Assembly (NCBI GenBank): GCA_028872645.1
Contig: JAPKDK010000171.1
Span: forward strand, 1-6,380
Origin: Verrucomicrobiota bacterium
GTDB lineage: Bacteria > Verrucomicrobiota > Verrucomicrobiia > Limisphaerales > UBA1100
Reading direction: 5' to 3'
DNA: 6,380 nt
The position numbers were made by a program, and so were the translations under genes. Below the pieces are notes generated by a model that searched no databases, was not told the origin of the DNA, and saw nothing but the letters and a program-made list of their open reading frames with translations. Positions 1-5,504 of the stretch are shown piece by piece (position 1 is the first letter of the stretch; each line of letters begins with the position of its first letter).

Positions 1-35
1 TGTTGGCGTACCTGCAGTCGCTGAAGACAAAATAA
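1..35 (+). CDS. C-terminal tail of an upstream protein, possibly cytochrome c domain (5' partial)
   Basis: The reading frame starting at base 3 is open from the window edge and ends at a TAA at 33-35, giving LAYLQSLKTK. In bacterial c-type cytochromes, including those of Planctomycetota and Verrucomicrobiota, the last helix often ends in a motif of the form (D/E)xxAYLQSLK, so this looks like the end of such a protein. A TAA two bases before the ATG at 38 fits tight gene packing. Only ten residues are visible and no haem-binding CxxCH can be checked, so the frame choice and the family are both tentative. The frame starting at base 2 is also open here, and runs through the ATG at 38. Confidence 0.4.
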   Translation, partial: LAYLQSLKTK

Positions 36-37
36 TT

Positions 38-305
38 ATGTTGAAGTTTGCGCTCGCTGTTTTTTGTGCCGGCGTGGCGCAGATTGCACGGCAACGGCCA
101 TGCGCAGGCTGTCGATGAGCTGCCAATAACATGGAGCGCCACCAGGAATATGGTTTGGAAAACACCCATCCCCGGGTGCGGCCACAGTACGCCGACGATT
201 GTGGGCAACCGGATTTATCTTGCTACGGCGAATGAGAACAAACAGGTGCAGTCGATGCTGTGTCTCGACAAAGACAACCGGCTGGGATTTTCTTCGTTGC
301 AATGA
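38..305 (+). pseudogene. Truncated, frameshifted copy of a PQQ-type beta-propeller gene
   Basis: The frame ending in a TGA at 303-305 encodes a stretch, bases 75-275, that matches residues 34-100 of the intact propeller protein at 2711-3964. By hand count it is 50 of 67 residues identical and 165 of 201 bases, with no gaps. The last shared part includes GNRIYLATANENKQV. Homology stops at about 282, just after an apparent one-base insertion near 276 (GACAAC against GACACC), so the copy has only the first part of the first blade. No ATG opens this frame: the only start is a TTG at 48. The ATG at 38 is in another frame and begins a signal-peptide-like MLKFALAVFCAGVA. That suggests the signal peptide and propeller were once joined and have been put out of frame by a deletion: the distance from ATG to the WRxLHG motif is 37 bases here, against 90 to 99 in the intact gene. 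A functional short protein is unlikely. Confidence 0.8.
75..275 (+). repeat. Direct repeat, copy A (within the broken propeller gene)
   Basis: This 201-base segment aligns without gaps to 2810-3010 in the same orientation, with 36 mismatches by hand count (about 82% identity). The first half, up to about 170, has most of the differences. The second half is close to 90% identical and includes a 24-base perfect run beginning at ACGGCGAATG. The repeat comes from gene duplication. It is not a mobile-element end: no inverted repeats or target-site duplications are visible around it. Confidence 0.85.
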
Positions 306-396
306 ATTTTGAAAAACTTTGGCTTCTTTTTTCTAGTAGCATGCTCGGACAGGAGTTGATTCATAACAGGGCAGAGGATAGCGTGTCGGCACACTT
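283..396. other. AT-richer gap after the broken propeller copy
   Basis: This stretch, including the last codons of the pseudogene frame, does not match the intact propeller gene and is visibly richer in A and T than its surroundings, with runs such as CTTTTTTC near 326-333. An open frame crosses it, but it overlaps the well-supported SGNH gene in another frame and has no recognisable product. The gap probably marks the scar where the rest of the propeller copy was lost, and may carry the promoter for the genes downstream. No strong hairpin or terminator is visible. Confidence 0.5.
309..337 (+). promoter_or_regulatory. Possible sigma70-like promoter upstream of the SGNH hydrolase gene
   Basis: TTGAAA (309-314) matches five of six bases of the standard -35 box, and TCTAGT (332-337), after a 17-base spacer, matches four of six of the -10 box. 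The location is sensible: an AT-rich gap between a dead gene and the first intact gene, giving a leader of about 50 bases before the ATG at 397. Such matches arise easily by chance in AT-rich sequence, and promoter consensus in this bacterial group is poorly known. Confidence 0.25.
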
Positions 397-1104
397 ATGC
401 GGGCGATTGGGTTTACCATTATTTGGGCTGGCTTATGGGTTGGCGAAATTCAAGCTGTGGACACGATTGTTGCGTTTGGCGATTCCACGACGGCGGCGCG
501 CGGGAAGTTGCGGGTGTACGCCGGCTGCCTTGCGGGGGAGTTGAAAAAACGCGGTCGGTCGGTGCGCGTTATCAACGCGGGCGTGGGCGGCCATCACACG
601 GACATGGCGCGGCGGCGGTTTCAAAAGGACGTGCTGGCGCGTGAGCCGGACGTGGTGGTCATCCAGTTTGGCATCAACGACGCGGCGGTGGATGTGTGGA
701 AAAACCCGCCGGCCACCAAACCGCGCGTGAGCCTCAAGAGTTACGAGACCAATCTGCTGCACTTCGTGAAGACGCTGAAGGCGCGCGGGACTCGGGTGAT
801 TTTGATGACGCCCAACCCGATGCGCTGGACGCCGAGGTTGCGCCAGCTGTACGGCAAACCGCCGTACTTGGTTGACGACTCGGATGGGTTCAATGTGCTG
901 TTGGAAAAATACGCGGCCATAGTGCGCCGCATTGGCCAAGGCCAAAAGGTTCCGGTGGCAGACGTGTACGCGGCGTTCCAGGTTCATGGAAAACTTGCCG
1001 GCCAATCGATGGACGATCTCCTGCTCGACGGTATGCACCCAAATAATCGAGGCCAAAAAATCGTGTGCGACCTTTTGCTGAAACAACTTGCGTCGCCCAA
1101 GTAA
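397..1104 (+). CDS. Exported SGNH/GDSL-type hydrolase (probable esterase)
   Basis: The 235-residue product has the ordered blocks of the SGNH hydrolase superfamily. Block I is FGDST with the nucleophile Ser30; block II is NAGVGGHHT (60-68), whose glycine near 64-65 should help form the oxyanion hole; block III is FGIND (91-95) with Asn94; block V is DGMHPN with Asp211 and His214 completing the triad. Members hydrolyse acyl esters of carbohydrates, lipids or peptidoglycan; the substrate cannot be told from sequence. Residues 1-20 are a plausible signal peptide with cleavage after IQA, although the hydrophobic core has only one arginine before it. The ATG at 397 is the start that includes this leader; its ribosome binding site is weak (GAGGA about 19 bases upstream). 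The gene is complete and at a usual family length. It lies 31 bases before the GH32/43-like gene, so co-transcription is likely. In this setting a carbohydrate acetyl- or acylesterase is a reasonable guess. Confidence 0.88.
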   Translation: MRAIGFTIIWAGLWVGEIQAVDTIVAFGDSTTAARGKLRVYAGCLAGELKKRGRSVRVINAGVGGHHTDMARRRFQKDVLAREPDVVVIQFGINDAAVDVWKNPPATKPRVSLKSYETNLLHFVKTLKARGTRVILMTPNPMRWTPRLRQLYGKPPYLVDDSDGFNVLLEKYAAIVRRIGQGQKVPVADVYAAFQVHGKLAGQSMDDLLLDGMHPNNRGQKIVCDLLLKQLASPK

Positions 1105-1122
1105 AAACTGAAATCGTTGGAC

Positions 1123-1129
1123 GAAAGGA
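1123..1129 (+). promoter_or_regulatory. Ribosome binding site of the GH32/43-like gene
   Basis: GAAAGGA lies six bases before the ATG at 1136. It is the clearest Shine-Dalgarno sequence in front of any gene in the window and fixes that start codon. Confidence 0.7.
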
Positions 1130-1135
1130 AAATTT

Positions 1136-2644
1136 ATGAAAAAAATCGTGCTCATATTTCTGGCTCTCACACTGACCCTCTGCGCGGTCGAGCCGATCGA
1201 CATCGGCTCGCGTCGGGAGTTGTTTATTGACGGCCAGCTCATTGAACGGCTGGGGGGCAAGGCGGCGCGGCGTTTGCATCATCCAGTGGCGCGGGAGATT
1301 GCGCTGAAGCACGACGCGCCGTGGGAAGGCGCGGGGAGCGGTTATCACAGTGTCATCCGCGATGGCGATCGGTTGCGGCTGTATTACCGCGGCTCGAAAC
1401 TGGGGGTGGAGAAGGGGAAGCTGAAGCAGGCTGGGGCGCAGGTTTATTGCTACGCGGAAAGCCGCGACGGCATCACCTTCACGAAGCCGAAGCTGGGGCT
1501 GCACGAGTACAATGGCTCGAAGGATAACAACATTATCTGGACGGGCGTGGGCACGCATAACTTTGCCCCGTTCCGCGACACGCGGCCCGGTTGCCCGGAG
1601 GATGCGCGCTACAAGGCATTGGGCGGGGTGGCATCGCAGGGTGGGCTGTTCGCCTTCAAGTCGGCCGATGGTATTCACTGGTCGTTACTGCATGAAAAAC
1701 CAGTCGTGACGAAGGGCGCGTTTGATTCGCAGAACCTCGCCTTTTGGGACGCTACTGCCGGCGTGTACCGCGCGTACTTCCGCACGTTCACCAAGGGCGT
1801 GACCACCGGCAAGGTTTGGAAACCCGCCGGCTTCCGCGCGATTCGCACGGCGACCTCGCGTGATTTTCTGAAATGGGAAAACTACGCCGACCTCACTTTC
1901 AAGGACTCGCCCGTTGAGCATCTTTACACCAACCAAGTCGGGCCGTACTTTCGTGCGCCACACATTCTCATCGGACTGCCCACTCGCTACATCGAGCGCG
2001 GGTGGTCGCCCTCCATGCGTGCGCTGCCGCAGCTCAAGCTCCGTGAAGAACGCGCGGCGGCACACCTGCGTTATGGCACCGCGTTGACCGAGGGTCTGCT
2101 GATGGCCAGCCGCGATGGTGTCCACTTCGAGCGCTGGAACGAGGCCTTCCTCCGCCCCGGCCCGCAGCGGCCGGACACTTGGATTTACGGACACCAGTTC
2201 ATCGCGTGGCATTCGGTCGAGACCAAATCCGCGCTGCCCGGCGCGCCCAACGAGCTGAGCTTTTACGCCAGCGAAGGTTCATGGCACGGCCAGGGCAACG
2301 CTATCCGCCGCTACACGCTGCGGATGGACGGGTTTGTTTCTGTTCGCGCCACTATGAAAGGAGGAGAATTAATTACTAAACTCATCAGTTTCAAGGGCAA
2401 CAATCTGGAATTAAACTTTGCCACCTCCGCCGCCGGCAGTGTCCGCGTGGAGATTCAGGATGCCGCCGGCAAGCCCATCCCCGGCTTCGCTCTAGCTGAT
2501 TGCCCCGACCATTTCGGAGACACCATCGCCCGCCAAGTGCAGTGGGATAAATCCACCAACGTTTCGGCTCATTCAGGCAAATCCGTGCGGCTTCGCTTCG
2601 TGCTGAAAGACGCGGACTTGTACTCGTTGAAATTCTCCAACTGA
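1136..2644 (+). CDS. Exported GH32/43-like five-bladed propeller protein with C-terminal beta-sandwich
   Basis: The 502-residue product resembles a family common in Planctomycetota and Verrucomicrobiota, often annotated as hypothetical or as a glycosyl hydrolase family 32-like protein. Residues 1-17 are a signal peptide (MKK, then a hydrophobic stretch ending in LCA). Cys16 is preceded by LTL, a poor lipobox, so a lipoprotein is unlikely. Family-like motifs are IGSRRELFIDGQLIERL near the mature N-terminus, LHHPVAREIALKHDAPWEG (about 47-65), YRMYYRG-type RLRLYYRG (about 79-86), a PFRDTRPGCPEDARYKALGG block (about 143-162) and the RRYTLRMDGFVSVRA strand (about 390-404). From about 405 a separate beta-rich domain follows (GGELITK, LNFATSAAGSVRVEIQD, SVRLRFVLKDADLYSLKF), resembling sandwich domains of GH32 proteins. 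I could not place the GH32 NDPNG motif or a sure catalytic pair, so hydrolase activity is unproven; binding or a lyase role is possible. A strong internal Shine-Dalgarno match lies at 2357-2364. Confidence 0.75.
   Translation: MKKIVLIFLALTLTLCAVEPIDIGSRRELFIDGQLIERLGGKAARRLHHPVAREIALKHDAPWEGAGSGYHSVIRDGDRLRLYYRGSKLGVEKGKLKQAGAQVYCYAESRDGITFTKPKLGLHEYNGSKDNNIIWTGVGTHNFAPFRDTRPGCPEDARYKALGGVASQGGLFAFKSADGIHWSLLHEKPVVTKGAFDSQNLAFWDATAGVYRAYFRTFTKGVTTGKVWKPAGFRAIRTATSRDFLKWENYADLTFKDSPVEHLYTNQVGPYFRAPHILIGLPTRYIERGWSPSMRALPQLKLREERAAAHLRYGTALTEGLLMASRDGVHFERWNEAFLRPGPQRPDTWIYGHQFIAWHSVETKSALPGAPNELSFYASEGSWHGQGNAIRRYTLRMDGFVSVRATMKGGELITKLISFKGNNLELNFATSAAGSVRVEIQDAAGKPIPGFALADCPDHFGDTIARQVQWDKSTNVSAHSGKSVRLRFVLKDADLYSLKFSN
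2357..2364 (+). other. Internal Shine-Dalgarno match at a domain boundary
   Basis: AAAGGAGG, a full-strength match to the anti-Shine-Dalgarno sequence, lies inside the GH32/43-like gene at codons 408-410. No ATG, GTG or TTG lies at a proper distance downstream, so it is not a start site. It begins a run of eight codons (408-415) that all end in A or T, in a gene that otherwise prefers G or C at that position. It falls where the propeller seems to give way to the C-terminal beta-sandwich, so it could slow ribosomes there. Confidence 0.35.
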
Positions 2645-2710
2645 ATTCATCACCCGTCATTTCCACTCGACGCTGAAAGCCGATTGGGCAACCCTCCCTC
2701 GCATCTTCGA

Positions 2711-3964
2711 ATGAATGAAATGAAAAAACTCACCCCAATGTTTTTCTTGTTGGCCGTCGGCATGGCCTCGGCGGCGTCGGCAAAAATTAGCCCCACCGAC
2801 TGGCCGGCTTGGCGTGGGCTGCACGGCGATGGTCACGCCAAGGCGGTGGAGGGGCTGCCATTGAAATGGAGCGGCTCGGAAAATGTGGTTTGGAAAATGC
2901 CTATCCCCGGGCGCGGTCACGGTACGCCGACGGTTGTGGGCAACCGGATTTATCTCGCCACGGCGAATGAGAACAAACAGGTGCTGTCGGTGCTATGTCT
3001 CGACAAAGACACCGGCAAATTGATTTGGGCCACGCCGGTTCACAAAGGCAAGTTCGTGAAAGGAGGCAACAAGAATGCATCGCATGCGTCGTCGGCGGTG
3101 GTATGCGATGGCACGCAGCTTTATGTCAGTTTTCCGAACAACAACAGAATTGTCACCACCGCGCTGGGTCTCGACGGCAAGGTGCGCTGGCAGACAGCTG
3201 TTTCAGATTACGTCATCCATCAGGGCTTTGGCACTTCGCCCACCGTGTACCGCGACGTGGTCATAGCCAAGGCCGACAGTAAAATGATCGGCGGCACGGT
3301 GGCCGGTCTAAACAAAAAGACCGGCAAGGTTATCTGGGAAATCAACCGGCCGAAATATCCGAACTACACCACACCTGTGATGGTCACCGCCTACGGCAAA
3401 TTGCAGATGGTGTTTGCGGGCGCTGAACTCATTACCAGCATTGATCCTTTGACGGGTAAAAAGCACTGGGAATTCCCGGGGAGCACACAGGAATGCGTTA
3501 CCACCGCGGTAACTGATGGCAAGCGCATCTTTGTGAGTGGCGGCTGGCCCAAGAACCATATCGCGGCCATTGAGGCCGATGGCTCGGGCAAGATCACTTG
3601 GCAGAATACCGCGCGCGTTTATGTGCCCTCCATGCTGATAAAGGATAGTCACCTTTACGCTACCATGGATGCCGGCTTTGCCACCTGCTGGAACTCGGCT
3701 ACGGGCAAAGAACTCTGGAAGGAACGCCTCGGCGGCCCCTTCTTCGCCTCGCCCGTGCTCGCGGGCAACCGCATTTACGCCACCAATCTCAAGGGCCAAA
3801 CCTTTGTGTTTGAGGCCAACCCGAAAGCCTTCAAGCTCCTCGCCACCAATCAACTCGGCGAAGAGGTCTACCCCTCCCCCGTCATCAGCGGCAACCGCCT
3901 CTACCTCCGCGTGGCATTCAAAAAAGGCGGGCGGCGGGAGTGGTTGTATTGTATCGGCAAGTAG
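2711..3964 (+). CDS. Exported PQQ-like beta-propeller repeat protein
   Basis: The 417-residue product is a beta-propeller with repeated PQQ-enzyme or BamB-like motifs of the form (D/N)xxTGKxxW. The repeat tryptophans are near residues 106, 160, 209, 253, 297 and 336, that is 39 to 54 residues apart, with a further degenerate repeat at the C-terminus. Residues 1-24 are a signal peptide (MKK, hydrophobic core, cleavage after ASA). I chose the ATG at 2711; the ATG at 2720, giving a leader starting MKKL, is equally possible, while a TTG at 2684 adds nine unlikely residues. No strong ribosome binding site precedes any of them. Proteins of this kind in Verrucomicrobiota and Planctomycetota are usually annotated as PQQ-binding-like repeat proteins. 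There is no attached dehydrogenase domain, no cytochrome domain and no evidence of PQQ binding, so a scaffold or ligand-binding role is as likely as an enzyme role. A broken second copy lies at 38-305. The gene is 66 bases after the GH32/43-like gene and 37 before the sulfatase. Confidence 0.85.
   Translation: MNEMKKLTPMFFLLAVGMASAASAKISPTDWPAWRGLHGDGHAKAVEGLPLKWSGSENVVWKMPIPGRGHGTPTVVGNRIYLATANENKQVLSVLCLDKDTGKLIWATPVHKGKFVKGGNKNASHASSAVVCDGTQLYVSFPNNNRIVTTALGLDGKVRWQTAVSDYVIHQGFGTSPTVYRDVVIAKADSKMIGGTVAGLNKKTGKVIWEINRPKYPNYTTPVMVTAYGKLQMVFAGAELITSIDPLTGKKHWEFPGSTQECVTTAVTDGKRIFVSGGWPKNHIAAIEADGSGKITWQNTARVYVPSMLIKDSHLYATMDAGFATCWNSATGKELWKERLGGPFFASPVLAGNRIYATNLKGQTFVFEANPKAFKLLATNQLGEEVYPSPVISGNRLYLRVAFKKGGRREWLYCIGK
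2810..3010 (+). repeat. Direct repeat, copy B (within the intact propeller gene)
   Basis: This is the intact partner of 75-275, in the same orientation and 2735 bases away. It codes for residues 34-100 of the propeller protein. Recombination between the two copies would remove the SGNH and GH32/43-like genes and leave one hybrid propeller gene. Confidence 0.85.
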
Positions 3965-4001
3965 TGCGCCATGGGCGTTGCGTTGAGGCGGGGGTTTTGG
4001 C

Positions 4002-5486
4002 ATGTTCTCGTCAACCATGAAACGCATTTTCACACTTCTATTGTTGTCCTTCGCGTCGGCGCTTTTTGCCGCGCAGAAACCGAATATCATTTTCATCATG
4101 GCCGATGACCTTGGCTATTCGGAGCTGGGGTCGTACGGGCAGAAAAAAATCAAGACACCGCATCTCGACCAGCTCGCTCGCGAGGGGATGCGGTTCACGG
4201 CGAATTATTGCGGCAACGCCGTGTGCGCGCCGTCGAGGTGCGTGCTGATGACGGGCAAGCATCCGGGCCACGCGATTGTGCGTAGCAATAAATCGATGAA
4301 GCCGGAGGGACAGTTTCCCATCCCGGCCAGCGAGGTGACGATTGGTGAGTTGCTGCAAAAGGAAGGCTACGTGACCGGCGCGTTTGGCAAGTGGGGGCTC
4401 GGCAATGTGTGGTCGGAGGGCAACCCGACGAAGCAGGGGTTCAATCGGTTTTTCGGCTACAACTGTCAGGCGCACGCGCATAGTTATTATCCGGCCACGT
4501 TGTGGAGTGACAACGAGCTGTACAAGCTGAACAACAAACCGCCCGTGCCCGGTCATGCTTCATTGCCCAAGGGCGCGGATGCGAATGACCCGCGCAGTTA
4601 CGATATTTTCAAGGGGCAGGATTACGCGCCCGACCGCATCAACGACCGCGCACTGGCGTTTGTTAAAAAAAATAAAGACCGGCCGTTCTTTTTATATTAT
4701 CCCACCGTCATCCCGCACGTGGCGCTGCACGTGCCGGATGAGGAACTGAAACCGTACCTCGCGCAAAAGTGGAATGACCCGCCCTTCACCCGCGCCAAGG
4801 GTTATGGCTACACGCCGCACTTCACGCCGCGCGCTGCGTATGCTGCGATGATTTCCCGCGTGGATCGTTACATCGGCAACGTGCTCAAGCTCGTCAAGGA
4901 GCTTGGCCTCGAGAAAAACACCATCGTCGTTTTCACTTCGGACAACGGCACGACGCATTTGAAGCTGGAGGTTGATTATGATTTTTTTGAAAGCGTGAAG
5001 CCGCTGCGCGGATTGAAAGGCTCGCTCTACGAGGGCGGTGTGCGCGTGCCGCTCATCGTCAAGTGGCCCGGCAAAGTGAAGGCCGGCAGCACGTCGGACT
5101 ATCGTACCGGTTTTGAGGATTGGATGCCCACGCTGCTCGACCTCATCAACGCCAAAACCAAGGCGCCCACAACCATCGACGGCATCAGCATCGCCCCCAC
5201 GCTACTCGGTGCGGCCCAGCCGCCGCGCGCATTTCTCTATCGCGAATTCACCGGATACGGCGGCCAACAAGCCGTGTGGATGGGCCCTTGGAAAGGCGTG
5301 CGCCAAAACCTCCTGCGCAAAAGCAACAAGACTCCCCTCAAAATTCAGCTCTTCAATTTGAAGACCGACACTGCCGAAGCCAAAGACGTCGCCGCGCAAC
5401 ACCCCGAAGTCGTCACCCAAATCCGCCGCCACATGGAAGCCCAACACACCCCCTCCAAAATCTTCCCAATTCCGGCCATTGATTAA
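4002..5486 (+). CDS. Exported type I (formylglycine-dependent) sulfatase
   Basis: The 494-residue product hydrolyses sulfate esters, in this setting most likely on a glycan. The active-site signature is C75-A-P-S78-R79 followed by CVLMTGK; Cys75 would be converted to formylglycine by a maturation enzyme, which is not encoded in this window. Metal ligands are visible: Asp35 and Asp36 in IMADDLGYSELGSYG, and Asp314-Asn315 in TSDNG. Lys130 (GKWGLG), His160 (AHAHSYYP), His239 (VIPHVALH) and Lys339 (GLKGS) are the expected residues around the sulfate. LYEGGVRVPLIVKWPG (342-357) is also typical. The active site therefore looks complete and the length is normal for the family. A signal peptide covers about residues 6-23 (MKRIF, hydrophobic core, cleavage near LFA or AA). 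The ATG at 4002 has a weak GAGG 13 bases upstream; the ATG at 4017 gives a more classical leader, but no ribosome binding site. SulfAtlas subfamily and substrate cannot be told by eye. Confidence 0.95.
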   Translation: MFSSTMKRIFTLLLLSFASALFAAQKPNIIFIMADDLGYSELGSYGQKKIKTPHLDQLAREGMRFTANYCGNAVCAPSRCVLMTGKHPGHAIVRSNKSMKPEGQFPIPASEVTIGELLQKEGYVTGAFGKWGLGNVWSEGNPTKQGFNRFFGYNCQAHAHSYYPATLWSDNELYKLNNKPPVPGHASLPKGADANDPRSYDIFKGQDYAPDRINDRALAFVKKNKDRPFFLYYPTVIPHVALHVPDEELKPYLAQKWNDPPFTRAKGYGYTPHFTPRAAYAAMISRVDRYIGNVLKLVKELGLEKNTIVVFTSDNGTTHLKLEVDYDFFESVKPLRGLKGSLYEGGVRVPLIVKWPGKVKAGSTSDYRTGFEDWMPTLLDLINAKTKAPTTIDGISIAPTLLGAAQPPRAFLYREFTGYGGQQAVWMGPWKGVRQNLLRKSNKTPLKIQLFNLKTDTAEAKDVAAQHPEVVTQIRRHMEAQHTPSKIFPIPAID

Positions 5487-5487
5487 T

Positions 5488-5503
5488 CGAGGAACTTGCC
5501 TCG
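5488..5503 (+). promoter_or_regulatory. Small hairpin covering the ribosome binding site of the S9B peptidase gene
   Basis: CGAGG (5488-5492), loop AACTTG, then CCTCG (5499-5503) form a perfect five-base-pair GC-rich stem in the 18 bases between the sulfatase stop and the peptidase ATG at 5505. The left arm includes most of the Shine-Dalgarno GAGGA (5489-5493), so the stem could hide it. Ribosomes finishing the sulfatase would open the stem, which fits translational coupling. It is too short and lacks a T-run, so it is not a terminator. Confidence 0.35.
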
Positions 5504-5504
5504 C

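Noticed and set aside
260..544. Plus-strand open frame of 94 codons between the broken propeller and the SGNH gene, including a hydrophobic segment starting MNFEKLWLLF at 302
   Set aside because: It runs about 150 bases into the SGNH gene in another frame, has no ribosome binding site, and the hydrophobic part reflects T-rich sequence.
433..1260. Long open frame of 275 codons on the minus strand opposite the SGNH gene
   Set aside because: It lies entirely across well-supported + strand genes with SGNH motifs and a ribosome binding site, and its product is rich in His, Arg and Val with no recognisable domain. GC-rich coding sequence often gives such antisense frames.
890..1678. Minus-strand open frame of 262 codons spanning the SGNH and GH32/43-like genes
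   Set aside because: It crosses two real genes and their gap, and its composition (Arg, Pro and Gln-rich) is that of an antisense shadow.
2684..2710. TTG at 2684 as the start of the intact propeller gene
   Set aside because: It would add nine hydrophilic residues before the signal peptide, with no Shine-Dalgarno sequence. The ATGs at 2711 and 2720 give a normal leader.
3967..3979. Possible terminator after the propeller gene
   Set aside because: Only a four-base-pair stem (CGCC/GGCG) with a very short loop is visible and there is no T-run, so it is too weak to end transcription.
3308..4099. Minus-strand open frame of 263 codons across the propeller and sulfatase genes
   Set aside because: The + strand proteins here have conserved motifs and signal peptides; the antisense product has none.
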